Assembly (NCBI RefSeq): GCF_017814975.1
Contig: NZ_JAGIQA010000012.1
Span: forward strand, 174,769-238,768
Source: Cupriavidus consociatus
GTDB taxonomy: Bacteria; Pseudomonadota; Gammaproteobacteria; Burkholderiales; Burkholderiaceae
Length of the DNA stretch: 64,000 nt
Direction of reading: 5' to 3'
Of the stretch, positions 50,090-62,652 are shown piece after piece. Made by a program: the position numbers and the translations under genes. The number at the start of each line of letters is the position of its first letter. Position 1 is the first letter of the stretch. A model generated the notes under the pieces. That model was not told the origin of the DNA. It searched no databases and saw only the letters and a program-made list of their open reading frames with translations.

Positions 50090-50962
50090 ATGACCCTACT
50101 GAAACGAAAATCGATTGAAGCCGTGGCCTCGCGCCGTCCGGCACGTGGCACGCGCAGCCGTGGCCAGGAATCCGCGCGCGAAGAAAAACGCATGACACCG
50201 CGCTTTGCGCCGGTGACTTTCTCGGAGCTGGATGGCGTGCGCTACCTGCATTTCGGCACGGAGTGGGTGCAGGGCGCGATGCGCCTGCGCAAGCCGGATG
50301 CCATCGAGCTGGAATACGCGCAGCAGATGATGGCGTGGCTGCTGTTCCTGTCGCCCTCGGTGGATGAATTCCACGTGGTGCAGCTCGGCCTCGGGGCGGC
50401 GGCGCTGACCAAGTTCTGTCACCGGCAGTTCAGCCGCGCGCGTGTGACCGCGGTCGAGCTGAACCCGGCGGTAATCATTGCCGGGCGCAGCATGTTCGGC
50501 CTGCGCCAGGACGACGCGCGCCTGACCGTGCGCGAGCAGGACGCGTGGGACTACGTGATGGACGGCTCCCACGCCGGCGCCATCGACGTGTTGCAGGTGG
50601 ACCTGTACGACGCCACCGCGCGCGGCCCGGTGCTCGACACCACCGCGTTCTACCGCGCCTGCCGCCGCACGCTGAAGGCGCCGGGCGTGATGACCATCAA
50701 CCTGTTCGGCGACCACGACAGCTTCCCGAAGAATATCGAGCGCATCTGCGAAGCCTTCGATAACCGCGTGCTGGTGTTCCCGGAGGTGCATGACGGCAAC
50801 ATCATCGCGATGGCGTTCAATGGCCCGGAGATCGATGTGGCGTGGGAAGTGCTGGAAGCGCGCGCCGACGTGGTCGAGAACACCACGGGGCTGCCGGCGC
50901 GGGACTGGGTGCAGAAGCTGCGCGCGGCGAATGCGCGGCAGGAAGAGCGGTTGAGGATCTAG
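50090..50962 (+). CDS. Spermidine synthase-like (SpeE-like) methyltransferase-fold protein
   Basis: This 290-residue protein has the polyamine-synthase Rossmann core: HVVQLGLGAAALTKFCHRQF, VTAVELNPAVIIAGR, REQDAWDYVMDGSHAGAIDVLQVDLYDA. The basic, low-complexity N-terminus and the missing gate-keeper regions differ from true spermidine synthases, so the substrate is uncertain. It starts 47 bases after the TPR gene. No clear ribosome site precedes 50090; a start about 35 codons later is possible. Confidence 0.8.
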   Translation: MTLLKRKSIEAVASRRPARGTRSRGQESAREEKRMTPRFAPVTFSELDGVRYLHFGTEWVQGAMRLRKPDAIELEYAQQMMAWLLFLSPSVDEFHVVQLGLGAAALTKFCHRQFSRARVTAVELNPAVIIAGRSMFGLRQDDARLTVREQDAWDYVMDGSHAGAIDVLQVDLYDATARGPVLDTTAFYRACRRTLKAPGVMTINLFGDHDSFPKNIERICEAFDNRVLVFPEVHDGNIIAMAFNGPEIDVAWEVLEARADVVENTTGLPARDWVQKLRAANARQEERLRI

Positions 50963-50970
50963 GTTGTTAG

Positions 50971-51000
50971 CTCCCTTCTCCCGCTTGCGGGAGAGGGGAG
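50971..51000. repeat. REP-like palindrome between convergent genes
   Basis: CTCCCTTCTCCC pairs with GGGAGAGGGGAG (one G-T) around GCTTGC. The core is nearly identical to the unit at 32502-32529. It lies between the SpeE-like gene and the convergent peptide-binding gene. Confidence 0.75.
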
Positions 51001-51036
51001 CCTTCTGCAGGCGCTAGCCGAATGATTGCGCCGCGC

Positions 51037-52671
51037 TCACTCCTTGTGAAAAAACTGCGCCAGCGACCACTCGTCCGTCCGCGCCTCATACTTCAGTCCC
51101 TTCTTCATCGCCCACATCGCAAGCTGGCTGTGCGACGGAATGATCGCGTGGTCGGCCAGCGCGAACTTCGCCGCCGTGCGCGCGTTCTCTTCGCGCGCTT
51201 TCTCGCTGGAAACGGTGGTCAGCGATTTTTCGATCAGCTGGTCCAGCTGCGGGTTGCTGTACTTGCCCCAGTTCCATGTGCCATACCCCGTCTTGGGATT
51301 GGGCGTGCCCGTGATCGAGCGCAGCGCCACATCCGCCGCCGCCGAACCCCACCCCAGCATCTGGAAGGCAAACTCGCCTTGCCGCGCGCGCGTGAAGTAG
51401 GCCGCCACCGGCATGGTCTCGACCTTGGTCTGGATGCCGATGCGAGTCAGCATGCTGGCGGTGGCCTGAGCCACCGCGGCGTCGTTCAGGTAGCGGTTGT
51501 TGGTGGCGTGCAGCGTCAGCCCGAAGCCGTCCGGGTAGCCCGCGGCGGCCAGCAGCTTTTTGGCGCCTTCCGGGTCATAGGCTTCGGGCCTGGTGCCCGG
51601 GTGCCCGAAGATCTGCGGCGACACGATCGACGACGCCGGCACCGCCAGGCCCTCCATGATGCGGTTGACGATCGCGTCGCGGTTCAGCGACTTGCTGATC
51701 GCGGCACGCACGCGCGCGTCCTTGAACGGATTCTTGCCGAGCGGCTTGCCGGCCTTATCGGTGACGAAGGGCGGGGTGTCGCGCGACTGGTCCATTTGCC
51801 AGAAGATGGTGCGCCACGACACCTGCTGCTCGATCTTGAACTTCGGGTTCTGCCTGAGCTTGGCCACGTCGGCCGAGGGCACGCTTTCGATCACGTCGAC
51901 ATCGCCGGCCAGCAGCGCGGCGCTGCGCGCGCCATTGTCGGTGATGATGCGGAACACGGCGCGGTCCCACTCCGGCTTGGGCCCCCAGTAGTTGGGATTG
52001 CGCTCCATCACGATTTCCTGGCCGCGCGCGAAGCGCACGAACTTGAACGGCCCGGTGCCGATCATGGCCTTGCCCGAGTCGAAATCGGCCTGCGTCAGCG
52101 TGGCGGCGACCTTCTTCGGCATGATCGGCACGCTGTTCAGGTCGTTGGCCAGGTTGGCGTAATTGGGCACGCTCATGGTCAGGCGCACCGTCAGCGGATC
52201 GGGCGTGTCGATGCGGGCGATCGGCTTGGTGTAGCTGGTGAATGAGCCGGGGCTGTTGGTCAGCTTGTCGGGGCGCTCCAGCGACGCCTTCACGTCTTCG
52301 CTGGTGAAGGGCGAGCCGTCGTGCCACTTCACGTTGGGACGCAGCTTGATTTCCCACGTGATGGCATTGACCGGTTTCCACGACAGCGCCAGGCCCGGCA
52401 TATAGCGGGCGTTCTTGTCCATGAACACCAGCGACTCGAAGACGTGCAGCGCGATCGCGTTATTGGGGCCGGAATTGTTCCAGTGCGGGTCCATCGAGGT
52501 CACGTCGGCGGCCAGCCCGATGCGCAGGTCCTCGGCATGGGCGGCGCCGGACGGCACCAGCGCCAGGGCAGCACAGGCGGCGCTGCCCAGCACCAGCACG
52601 GCGGTGGCGTGGAGCAGTCGGTGGGAAGCGGCCTGGCGGGCGGGCTGGCGGGGCGTGGCTGTCGATGGCAT
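51037..52671 (-). CDS. Periplasmic peptide/nickel-type ABC transporter binding protein
   Basis: This 544-residue exported protein has a signal peptide (cleavage near GAAHA-ED), then the family 5 solute-binding fold: DLRIGLAADVTSMDPHWNNS, AITWEIKLRPNVKWHDGSPF, TGPFKFVRFARGQEIVMERN and a C-terminal lobe with LDQLIEKSL. GAGGAG lies seven bases before the ATG. Ligand is probably an oligopeptide or related compound. No permease or ATPase gene is adjacent, so it is an orphan binding protein in this window. Confidence 0.92.
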   Translation of the reverse strand: MPSTATPRQPARQAASHRLLHATAVLVLGSAACAALALVPSGAAHAEDLRIGLAADVTSMDPHWNNSGPNNAIALHVFESLVFMDKNARYMPGLALSWKPVNAITWEIKLRPNVKWHDGSPFTSEDVKASLERPDKLTNSPGSFTSYTKPIARIDTPDPLTVRLTMSVPNYANLANDLNSVPIMPKKVAATLTQADFDSGKAMIGTGPFKFVRFARGQEIVMERNPNYWGPKPEWDRAVFRIITDNGARSAALLAGDVDVIESVPSADVAKLRQNPKFKIEQQVSWRTIFWQMDQSRDTPPFVTDKAGKPLGKNPFKDARVRAAISKSLNRDAIVNRIMEGLAVPASSIVSPQIFGHPGTRPEAYDPEGAKKLLAAAGYPDGFGLTLHATNNRYLNDAAVAQATASMLTRIGIQTKVETMPVAAYFTRARQGEFAFQMLGWGSAAADVALRSITGTPNPKTGYGTWNWGKYSNPQLDQLIEKSLTTVSSEKAREENARTAAKFALADHAIIPSHSQLAMWAMKKGLKYEARTDEWSLAQFFHKE

Positions 52672-52805
52672 GGGACTGGCTCCTCGTACGGTCCGGCGCT
52701 TGCGGACGGGTTCTCAGGCGGTTTGTCCCGCATTGTGCCGCTAAAGTGGCATGGTTGCAGCCTCCGATGCAAGGCTGCCGGGTTCGGCACCGGTAAAATG
52801 GGGCC

Positions 52806-53483
52806 ATGTTTGCCAATTCCCGCACCATTGTCTCGGCGCAGTCCGATGTCCACGAACACCTGGCCGCGCGTGTCGCGCGCCACCTGGCCGAACCGTTCCG
52901 CAAGCCCATCGGCGAAGCCAGCCGCCGCGCGCTTGGCGTAGCGCTCGACAGCTGGCAGCAGGCCGGCGGCGCGCCGCTGATCCTGGATGCCGGCTGCGGC
53001 GTGGGCGAAAGCACGCTGCGCCTGGCGACGTCGTTCCCGGACCATTACGTGATTGGCGTCGACCAGTCCGAAAAGCGCCTGGCTGCGGGCAAGGACTGGT
53101 GGGGCGAGGCAGCGATGCCGGCCAATTTCTGCTGGGCGCGGGCCGACCTGGTCGATGTCTGGCGCATGCTGCAGGCCGACGCGGTGCCGGTGGCGCGCCA
53201 CTACGTGCTGTATCCGAACCCGTGGCCAAAGATCGGCCACCTGGGCCGGCGCTGGCAGGGCCATGCGGTGTTCCCGGCGCTGGCGGCGTGCGGCGATTAC
53301 CTGGAGTGCCGCAGCAACTGGCGCGTCTATATCGACGAGTTCGCACAGGCGCTGGCGCTGGTGGGGCGTCCGGCGCAGGTGGTCGAGCCATGGCAGCCGG
53401 CGCAGGCAATGACGCCGTTCGAGCGCAAGTACGCGGCATCGGGGCATGGGCTCTGGCGCTGCGTCAGCCAGCGGGGTGCTTGA
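52806..53483 (+). CDS. TrmB-family SAM-dependent methyltransferase (tRNA m7G46-like)
   Basis: This 225-residue protein has the SAM-binding motif LILDAGCGVGESTLRLA, IGVDQSEKRL, and a PNPWPK motif (YPNPWPKIGHLGRRWQGHAVF) that marks tRNA guanine-N7 methyltransferases. The spacing after PNPWPK departs from canonical TrmB, so it may be a paralogue with another substrate. TAAAAT just upstream (52794-52799) may be its -10. A strong terminator follows. Confidence 0.82.
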   Translation: MFANSRTIVSAQSDVHEHLAARVARHLAEPFRKPIGEASRRALGVALDSWQQAGGAPLILDAGCGVGESTLRLATSFPDHYVIGVDQSEKRLAAGKDWWGEAAMPANFCWARADLVDVWRMLQADAVPVARHYVLYPNPWPKIGHLGRRWQGHAVFPALAACGDYLECRSNWRVYIDEFAQALALVGRPAQVVEPWQPAQAMTPFERKYAASGHGLWRCVSQRGA

Positions 53484-53507
53484 CGGCACCCGGCAAGACA
53501 AAAGCAA

Positions 53508-53534
53508 ACGGCCCGCGATGCGGGCCGTGTTTTT
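53508..53534 (+). terminator. Terminator between convergent genes
   Basis: ACGGCCCGC-GAT-GCGGGCCGT is a perfect 9-bp hairpin followed by GTTTTT on the plus strand. A-rich sequence on the other side could let it also end the minus-strand DUF2863 transcript. Confidence 0.85.
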
Positions 53535-53554
53535 GCTTGCGCGGATTCAGGATT

Positions 53555-54757
53555 TCAGTGGAACAGCGGCTGCTGCGTCGGCGCGTCTTCTGGCAGCTCC
53601 GCATGCACGATCTCGCCATTGCGGTCGGCATACAGCGGTGTGCCGCAGTCCTCGCAGTATTCCGGATCGAACAGCGCCGCGTGGCGGAAGATATCTTCCA
53701 CGCCGGCATTGCGCAATTCTTCGCAGATCTGCTCGAGCGGATTGCCCTTCTCGTCGGCATCGACTTCGCCGGCTTCGCGGCCGTACACCGGCCAGACGAT
53801 GCCGTAGATCACATCCTTTTCGCCGCGCATGGTGAAGCCGACGCGGTATTCCTCGACCAGGTCCTCGCCGAACGCGGCCACCACCGCGGCCAGCTGGCCG
53901 GCGGAGATATCGAGCGTGCCGGCCAGGTAGTTGACGGCGGCGCGCACGGTCAGCGGACGGATGCTCTTGTCGGATTCGCGGCACGACAGGAAGAAGGCGT
54001 CGGGCAAGAGCAGTTCGAACTCGCAGCCCGGCAGCAGCAGCGCCACCGACGGCTGGACCTGGCTGCGCCATTGCTCCAGGCAAACCGAACGCTCGGCATG
54101 GTGTTCCTTGGCGTCTTCCTGCCAGCGGAATAGCGCCTGCTCGTGCGGAGCCACCACTACGGCGAGCAGGTAGCGCGGGTCGGCCAGGATCGGCGCGGTC
54201 TCGGGCAGGTCGCGCAGGTCAACCTTGGGCACCGAGCCGGCCAGCGCGGCCGCGGCCAGCTTGTGCGTCAGCGCAAACGTGTCGCTGTGGGTGCGCGGCA
54301 ACTGGTCGATGCTGTACAGGTACGGCGACAGCGCCACCTTGGTGTCGGCAGCCAGTACATGTGCCTGCAAATGCACTGCGAGCGTCTGGGCCAGCTCCGG
54401 CTTGAGCGCGCCCGAAGGGATGGCGTAGCGCGTGTGCGCCAGGATTGGCGCGGCGATCAGCAGCGCGTCGTAGCGCTGGCCGTCGACCTCGATGGTGGCC
54501 GATTCGGCCAGCGTCTCGGCCTGCTCGGCCAGCACGTCGGAGGCGTCGGCGTTGTGCTTGAACAGGTGTTCCAGCGCCGCGTCCAGCGCGGTCTGGCTCC
54601 CGTTCTTCAGCAGGCGGCCCAGGCGCTGCGAGAGCCGCCGTTCCCAGTAGCCATCCTCCATGCGGCTGCCCGATGCGTCGAGGGCGAGCGCATCGGCCAC
54701 CAACCGCTCGGCGTCGGGCGAAAGACGTGGGGAAGCCTTGGGGCGAAAACCTGCCAT
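53555..54757 (-). CDS. DUF2863 family protein
   Basis: This 400-residue cytoplasmic protein of the DUF2863 family is, to my knowledge, largely confined to betaproteobacteria. Recognisable blocks are EVDGQRYDALLIAAPILAHT, ALSPYLYSIDQLPRTHSDT, and a C-terminal segment with a Cys pair (YCEDCGTPLYADRNGEI) that looks like a zinc ribbon half. No function is known. The gene stands alone. Confidence 0.88.
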   Translation of the reverse strand: MAGFRPKASPRLSPDAERLVADALALDASGSRMEDGYWERRLSQRLGRLLKNGSQTALDAALEHLFKHNADASDVLAEQAETLAESATIEVDGQRYDALLIAAPILAHTRYAIPSGALKPELAQTLAVHLQAHVLAADTKVALSPYLYSIDQLPRTHSDTFALTHKLAAAALAGSVPKVDLRDLPETAPILADPRYLLAVVVAPHEQALFRWQEDAKEHHAERSVCLEQWRSQVQPSVALLLPGCEFELLLPDAFFLSCRESDKSIRPLTVRAAVNYLAGTLDISAGQLAAVVAAFGEDLVEEYRVGFTMRGEKDVIYGIVWPVYGREAGEVDADEKGNPLEQICEELRNAGVEDIFRHAALFDPEYCEDCGTPLYADRNGEIVHAELPEDAPTQQPLFH

Positions 54758-54864
54758 AGAAAGAAACCGTCCGTTTATGCGTAAAACGGTATTCTACTCG
54801 TTGCGTTGACAGGGCGGCCGCGCAATGCGGCGCGACTGTCCCTGCCGAGGCCGAAGATTTCTGC

Positions 54865-55014
54865 TTATTTCTGTTCGCTGGCTGCCGGCGCCGCCGGTGC
54901 GTGGGTCTCGACACCGTGCTGTTCGCCAGAAATCGACACGTCGCTGCCGCCCTTGGTCAGCAGGTAGAGGGCCGCGCCGGCAACGACGACGAATGCGATG
55001 ATGATCTTTGCCAT
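54865..55014 (-). CDS. Small membrane-anchored hypothetical protein
   Basis: This is a 49-residue protein with a single N-terminal membrane helix (IIIAFVVVAGAALYLLT) and a polar tail ending in Ala/Pro-rich sequence. CTGGAG lies six bases before the ATG. Not recognised. A longer frame from 55098 is unlikely because the ribosome site fits this ATG. Confidence 0.6.
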   Translation of the reverse strand: MAKIIIAFVVVAGAALYLLTKGGSDVSISGEQHGVETHAPAAPAASEQK

Positions 55015-55170
55015 GTTGTCTCCAGTGTCTGTCTGAAGCGGGGTGGCCCCGCTCCGGGTCATTGCGACCAATGTTCTTTGCGAACAGTGTGGCAGCACTG
55101 CCTTGCGTGGAACTTACACGCGCGCGGGACGATACGAGTGATCCCTGCGCCGCATCATGCGCGCCATGAC

Positions 55171-55196
55171 AAACGCCGCCCGGTCAGGCGGCGTTT
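55171..55196. terminator. Hairpin after acnA
   Basis: AAACGCCGCC-CGGTCA-GGCGGCGTTT is a perfect 10-bp stem lying 20 bases after the acnA stop (minus strand). The stem ends in TTT, a short T-run, so it is a moderate intrinsic terminator. Confidence 0.7.
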
Positions 55197-55216
55197 GCAT
55201 GGGCCAGGCGCGAGCG

Positions 55217-57934
<2,718 letters not shown>

Positions 57935-58175
57935 TGCCGTACTCCGATCGAAGAATGATGCGATGGCATTTGGCTCGGACCTCTGAAACTGGATTCAGAC
58001 CCCGGTGCGCTGCCGCGGCATGTGACCGCGGTCCGAGGTCGGCAGCGCACTGCAACTGCATACTCTAACCGCCGCGCGGCTTTGCCGCCACCCGGTCTCG
58101 ATCGGCCGGGCCCCGGCCATGACTTCCTGCGGCGCGACAGCGCGCCCCCCGGGCGGGAAGACCCGCCTGCAAGGC

Positions 58176-58217
58176 AAAAAGGTGCCGGAGGCCGGAATTC
58201 AGGCGGCCGCCGGCACC
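58176..58217 (-). terminator. Rho-independent terminator of the secreted hypothetical gene
   Basis: On the minus strand GGTGCCGG pairs with CCGGCACC over a GC-rich loop and is followed by TTTTT. It lies about 10 bases after the stop at 58228. The rest of 57935-58175 is the acnA upstream region with no clear regulatory site. Confidence 0.75.
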
Positions 58218-58227
58218 CTGTACGGAT

Positions 58228-58809
58228 TTACTGCTTCGGTGCCGCGCTCTGCTGGGTCGCGTCAGGCTGCTGCGCCTGCTGCGGCTGGATCGTCTGGCCG
58301 CCCGGAGGCGTGGCCAGCAGCGGCGCGCTGACCGGAGCGCGCAGGCCGCCGGCCTGGGTCGGGGCCGCGGCGCCTGCCTGCATGGCGGCGCTCTGGCAGT
58401 CGTCAGCCAGGCGCTGGCCCAGGTTCTTGTTGAACAGCATGGCCTTGCTCGGGATCACCACCAGGTCCAGGCCGGTGCGGGCGTCATAGTAGCGGTCGGC
58501 GCCGGTCACGGTGGCCTGGCGCGGCAGCTTGTAGTCGCGGCCCTGCCAGTGCACGGTCAGCACTTCGTCGCGCAGCATGTCGCCCGAGATATAGATGCTG
58601 TTGCCCAGTTCGCACTGCCACTTTTCCCCAGTCGGGGTGACAGCGGCGGCTGCGCCAGCAGCGGCGGCAGTGCCGGCTGCCGCCTTCTTCTTGGTCGAGG
58701 ACTTCTTCTTGGTGGTCGTGGTCTTCTTGGCCGGCTCTTGCGCCATCACGGCGGTGGCGGTGGTCAGGCTGAACGCGCCAATGCAGGCCGCAAGTACGAG
58801 ATGTTTCAT
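58228..58809 (-). CDS. Secreted Lys/Ala-rich hypothetical protein
   Basis: This 193-residue protein has a signal peptide (MKHLVLAACIGAFSLTTATAVMAQ), a Lys/Thr/Ala-rich low-complexity segment, a compact middle domain (GEKWQCELGNSIYISGDMLR, HWQGRDYKLPRQATVTGADR) with two cysteines, and a Gln/Pro-rich tail. I do not recognise a named family. It lies between acnA and prpC on the same strand. The start at 58809 is chosen for the signal peptide. Confidence 0.72.
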   Translation of the reverse strand: MKHLVLAACIGAFSLTTATAVMAQEPAKKTTTTKKKSSTKKKAAAGTAAAAGAAAAVTPTGEKWQCELGNSIYISGDMLRDEVLTVHWQGRDYKLPRQATVTGADRYYDARTGLDLVVIPSKAMLFNKNLGQRLADDCQSAAMQAGAAAPTQAGGLRAPVSAPLLATPPGGQTIQPQQAQQPDATQQSAAPKQ

Positions 58810-58976
58810 TTTGTGAGTGCCTCTCGGGTTCTGAAATCTGGTCTGTTTGTCGTTCGCCGCCGTCACATCAGGCGGCGCCTGGGAGGAAAGTCCGCCGCTA
58901 TTCTCTACGATTTGCCGGAGACCGCGAAGTACGCTGGCCTTTGGTTACATAATCGGGCTGTCCGGTTAGTCCGGGT

Positions 58977-60158
58977 TCACTTACGCTTGCCGATCGGCAC
59001 GAATTTGAGGTTTTCGGGGCCCACGTAGTTGGCGCCGGGGCGGATGATCTTGTTGTCGATGCGTTGCTCGATGATGTGCGCGGCCCAGCCGGAAGTACGC
59101 GCGATCACGAAGAGCGGCGTGAACATCGCCGTCGGCACGCCCATCATGTGGTAGCTCACCGCGCTGAACCAGTCCAGGTTCGGGAACATCTTCTTGATGT
59201 CCCACATGACGGTCTCCAGGCGCTCGGCGATGTCGAACATCTTCATCGAACCGGCTTCCTTCGACAGCTTGCGCGCGGTTTCCTTGATCACCTGGTTGCG
59301 CGGGTCGGCAATGGTGTACACCGGGTGGCCGAAGCCGATCACGACTTCCTTGTTCTCGACGCGGCGGGTGATGTCGGCCTGCGCCTCATCCGGGCTGTCG
59401 TAGCGCTTCTGGATCTCGAACGCGACTTCGTTGGCGCCGCCGTGCTTGGGGCCGCGCAGCGCGCCGATCGCGCCGCAGATCGACGAATAGATGTCCGAGC
59501 CCGTGCCGGCGACCACGCGCGCGGTGAAGGTCGATGCATTGAACTCGTGTTCCGCGTACAGGATCAGCGAGGTGTGCATGGCACGTTCCCACAGTGCCGA
59601 CGGCTTCTCGCCGTGCAGCAGGTGCAGGAAGTGGGCGCCGATCGAATCGTCGTCGGTCTCCACCTCGACGCGGCGGCCATTGTGGCTGTAGTGGTACCAG
59701 TACAGCAGCATCGAACCCAGGCTGGCCATCAGGCGGTCGGCGATGTCGCGCGCGCCCGGGGCGTTGTGGTCGTCCTTTTCCGGCAGCACCGTCCCCAGCA
59801 CCGATACGCCGGTGCGCATCACGTCCATCGGGTGGGCGCTGGCCGGGACCCATTCCAGTGCCAGCTTGACGTTGGCCGGAAGGCCGCGCAGCGACTTCAG
59901 CCTGGCCTTGTAGGCAGCCAGTTCGGATCTGGTCGGCAGCTTGCCGTGCACCAGCAGGTGCGCGATTTCCTCGAATTCGCAGGTGTCGGCGACATCGAGG
60001 ATGTCATAGCCGCGGTAGTGCAAGTCGTTGCCGGTACGGCCGACCGTGCACAGCGCGGTATCGCCGGCGGCAACGCCCGACAGGGCGACGGATTTCTTGG
60101 CTTTCGGTGCCGCGGGCGCTGTCGTGGCGGCCGGTGCTGCGGTCTTCGAAGCGGACAT
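58977..60158 (-). CDS. prpC: 2-Methylcitrate synthase
   Basis: This 393-residue protein is closer to PrpC than to citrate synthase: [65 protein letters not shown] and [15 protein letters not shown] are PrpC signatures. It condenses propionyl-CoA with oxaloacetate. The catalytic His of [10 protein letters not shown] and GFGHPVY and the Asp of [11 protein letters not shown] are present. A 20-residue Ala/Pro/Lys-rich extension precedes the domain. No prpB or prpR gene is seen here. It is 45 bases after the CitE-like gene and likely in one operon with it. Confidence 0.92.
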   Translation of the reverse strand: MSASKTAAPAATTAPAAPKAKKSVALSGVAAGDTALCTVGRTGNDLHYRGYDILDVADTCEFEEIAHLLVHGKLPTRSELAAYKARLKSLRGLPANVKLALEWVPASAHPMDVMRTGVSVLGTVLPEKDDHNAPGARDIADRLMASLGSMLLYWYHYSHNGRRVEVETDDDSIGAHFLHLLHGEKPSALWERAMHTSLILYAEHEFNASTFTARVVAGTGSDIYSSICGAIGALRGPKHGGANEVAFEIQKRYDSPDEAQADITRRVENKEVVIGFGHPVYTIADPRNQVIKETARKLSKEAGSMKMFDIAERLETVMWDIKKMFPNLDWFSAVSYHMMGVPTAMFTPLFVIARTSGWAAHIIEQRIDNKIIRPGANYVGPENLKFVPIGKRK

Positions 60159-60203
60159 CCGGGTCTCCTTCGGTCGCGTCCGGGATTTGTTGTTGTGGCG
60201 GTG

Positions 60204-61184
60204 TCAGGCGAAGAACAGCGCTTCCACGTTAGCCGGCAGCGGCGTGCCGGTGGCCTGGGCGCGCTGCAGCAGCGACCAGTAATAGCGGTAGCTGGCGCGA
60301 TCGTGCAACTGGCCGTCGTGGCGGATCGGCGCCCAGTTGTTCTCGTGGGCCGCCAGCAGGATCTGGCTGGCGGCGCCGATTTCTTCCGCGCCCGGGCGGA
60401 AGGCGGCGACGATCGGCGCGATCTGGCCCGGATGAATGCTCCACTTGCGCAGGTAGCCGAACTCGGCGCGCGCGCGCAGCGCGTCGTCGCCCGCCCGCTG
60501 CGGCGCCTGCACATCGGTGCTGACATTGTGCGACGGCACCTTGCCATGGCGGTGGCAGGCAGCGGAGATTTCCAGCATGGCGCGTCGGATCAGCGGATAC
60601 TCGAACTGTTGCGGCGAGCGCATGGCGTCGCCGGGGATCGCGCCGTGGTGCGCCGAAACGAAGTCCATCAGGCCGAAGCTCAGGCATTCCACCTGCACCA
60701 GCGCGGCGATATCGAAAGCCTGTTCGAGTGCGGCGTGTGTCTCGATCAGCACATGGATCGGAACATGGCGCGCAATGCCGGCATTGCGCGCCACCTGGTT
60801 GACATGGTCGGTCACGCGCGCGACCTCGACCACGTCGGTCACTTTGGGCACCACCACGTAGGCCAGCCGCGCACCGGCGGCGCGCACCAGGATGTCAACA
60901 TCCTGGCGCCAGCTCGGGTGGGCGGGATCATGGATGCGCACGCCGACGCGGTTGTACGCGTTCAGCGGGCTGTTGACCAGTTGCGCGCACAGCTCTGCGT
61001 GTTCGCGCTCCTGCCCGACGGCGGCGCCGTCCTCGCAGTCGAAGGTGATATCGAAGACCGGCCCAAGCTCTTGCTGCAGGGCAAGCGACTTGCGCATCAG
61101 CTTTTCGCTGCCCGCGTAGTGGTCACACACCGGCAACTGGACCGGGATGGCTTCGCCCTGGAACAAGACCTCGGATGGATGCAC
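60204..61184 (-). CDS. HpcH/HpaI (CitE-like) CoA-ester lyase family protein
   Basis: This 326-residue protein has a CitE-type TIM barrel: FDITFDCEDGAAVGQE (acidic metal site), VGVRIHDPAHPSWRQDVDIL, LAYVVVPKVTDVVEV, IPIHVLIETHAALEQA-like and KWSIHPGQIAPI. It may cleave malyl-CoA, citramalyl-CoA or a related ester; there are no citD or citF genes, so it is not citrate lyase itself. The start appears to be a GTG at 61184 with no good ribosome site. It follows mdh by 128 bases across a terminator. Confidence 0.88.
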   Translation of the reverse strand: MHPSEVLFQGEAIPVQLPVCDHYAGSEKLMRKSLALQQELGPVFDITFDCEDGAAVGQEREHAELCAQLVNSPLNAYNRVGVRIHDPAHPSWRQDVDILVRAAGARLAYVVVPKVTDVVEVARVTDHVNQVARNAGIARHVPIHVLIETHAALEQAFDIAALVQVECLSFGLMDFVSAHHGAIPGDAMRSPQQFEYPLIRRAMLEISAACHRHGKVPSHNVSTDVQAPQRAGDDALRARAEFGYLRKWSIHPGQIAPIVAAFRPGAEEIGAASQILLAAHENNWAPIRHDGQLHDRASYRYYWSLLQRAQATGTPLPANVEALFFA

Positions 61185-61240
61185 GGGATTTCAGACAGGT
61201 TAGGGTTGGACGGGAGGCACATCATAGCGCCCCAATATGA

Positions 61241-61294
61241 AAAAAACCGGGGTTCCGCGCCGATTTTTTGAATCGTTGCGGAACCCCGGTCTTT
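61241..61294 (-). terminator. Strong rho-independent terminator of mdh
   Basis: On the minus strand ACCGGGGTTCCGC pairs with GCGGAACCCCGGT (13 bp perfect) and is followed by seven T residues. It lies directly after mdh. Confidence 0.92.
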
Positions 61295-61312
61295 CCTGGA
61301 ACGCGCTGAAGA

Positions 61313-62296
61313 TCAGCCCAGCAGGTGCTGCACGCCGGCCTTTTCTTCTTCCAGTTCGTTCAGGGTGATGTTGATCTTTTCCTGGCTGTAGGCGTCGATC
61401 TCCAGACCCTTGACGATTTCGTACTTGCCGTTGGCGCAGGTCACCGGGTAGCCGAACATGGTGTCGGCGGGGATGCCATACTCGCCGTTCGACGGGATGC
61501 CCATGGTGACGACCTTGCCGTTGGTGCCCAGCACCCAGTCATGCACGTGGTCGATGGCGGCGTTGGCAGCCGAGGCAGCCGACGACAGGCCACGGGCCTC
61601 GATGATGGCGGCGCCGCGCTTGCCGACGGTCGGCAGGAACACGTCGTTGTTCCACACCGGGTCGTTGATCATGTCCTTCACGCTCTTGCCGTCGACGGTG
61701 GCGTAGCGGTAGTCGGCGTACATGGTCGGGCTGTGGTTGCCCCACACGAACATCTTCTCGATCGACGACACCGGCTTGCCGGTCTTGGCGGCGATCTGCG
61801 ACAGGGCACGGTTGTGGTCCAGGCGCAGCATGGCGGTGAAGTTCTCGCGCGGCAGGTTCGGTGCCGACTTCATAGCGATGTAGGCGTTGGTGTTGGCCGG
61901 GTTGCCGACCACCAGCACCTTGACATTGCGGCTGGCGACTTCGTCCAGCGCCTTGCCCTGCACTGTGAAGATCTGGGCGTTGGCTTCGAGCAGGTCCTTG
62001 CGCTCCATGCCCTTGCTGCGCGGACGGGCGCCAACCAGCAGGGCCACGTCGGCATCCTTGAAGGCGACCTTGGGGTCATCGGTGATGACCACGCCGGCCA
62101 GCAGCGGGAAGGCGCAATCTTCCAGTTCCATCACCACGCCCTTGACGGCGGCCTGGGCTTGCGGGAGGTCGAGCAGTTGGAGGATGACCGGCTGATCTTT
62201 GCCCAGCATGTCGCCGTTGGCGATGCGGAACAGCAGGGAATAGCCGATCTGGCCAGCGGCGCCGGTCACTGCGACGCGCATTGGGGCTTTAGCCAT
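61313..62296 (-). CDS. mdh: Malate dehydrogenase
   Basis: This 327-residue NAD-dependent enzyme has the Rossmann motif [18 protein letters not shown], substrate-binding arginines in [15 protein letters not shown], catalytic Asp/His in [11 protein letters not shown] and [13 protein letters not shown]. It belongs to the MalDH type common in betaproteobacteria. GGAG lies eight bases before the ATG. Its predicted promoter (TTGACA...TACACT) is near a 20-bp palindrome that may be bound by the divergent GntR protein. Confidence 0.96.
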   Translation of the reverse strand: MAKAPMRVAVTGAAGQIGYSLLFRIANGDMLGKDQPVILQLLDLPQAQAAVKGVVMELEDCAFPLLAGVVITDDPKVAFKDADVALLVGARPRSKGMERKDLLEANAQIFTVQGKALDEVASRNVKVLVVGNPANTNAYIAMKSAPNLPRENFTAMLRLDHNRALSQIAAKTGKPVSSIEKMFVWGNHSPTMYADYRYATVDGKSVKDMINDPVWNNDVFLPTVGKRGAAIIEARGLSSAASAANAAIDHVHDWVLGTNGKVVTMGIPSNGEYGIPADTMFGYPVTCANGKYEIVKGLEIDAYSQEKINITLNELEEEKAGVQHLLG

Positions 62297-62620
62297 GAGT
62301 AAATCTCCAAACGATAGAAGGGGTAGCCGGTCGGCGGCACGCCGTCGCCAACTCAAGGCGGCGTGCACGCCGGATGCTGGTTGTCGCCACAGCGGGGAGC
62401 GGCCGTCCGCCGGAACCAGGTGGCGAGGCCACGGGGCGGAACCGGTGAGGGAGAGCCACAACGGGTCATGGTGATGCAACGAAGCGTAAGTCTACTGCGA
62501 AGCGAGCCGCCATTTCCAGACTGATTTCCAGTCCGGGCCGCGGAGGAGGGTGCCGGGGAAGGCATCCGCCGGCGGCGTGAGCATGGCATTCACGGCATTC
62601 GCGGGCGTGGACCAGCGCGA

Positions 62621-62648
62621 GTGTAGGCCCGGCCTCACCGACTGTCAA
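62621..62648 (-). promoter_or_regulatory. Sigma-70 promoter of mdh
   Basis: On the minus strand TTGACA (62648-62643) and TACACT (62626-62621) are 16 bases apart. The perfect -35 box abuts the GntR-type palindrome. Confidence 0.7.
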
Positions 62649-62652
62649 TTCA

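Noticed and set aside
58977..60158. Labelling this gene as citrate synthase gltA
   Set aside because: Its signature segments match 2-methylcitrate synthase, and the length and N-terminus differ from GltA.
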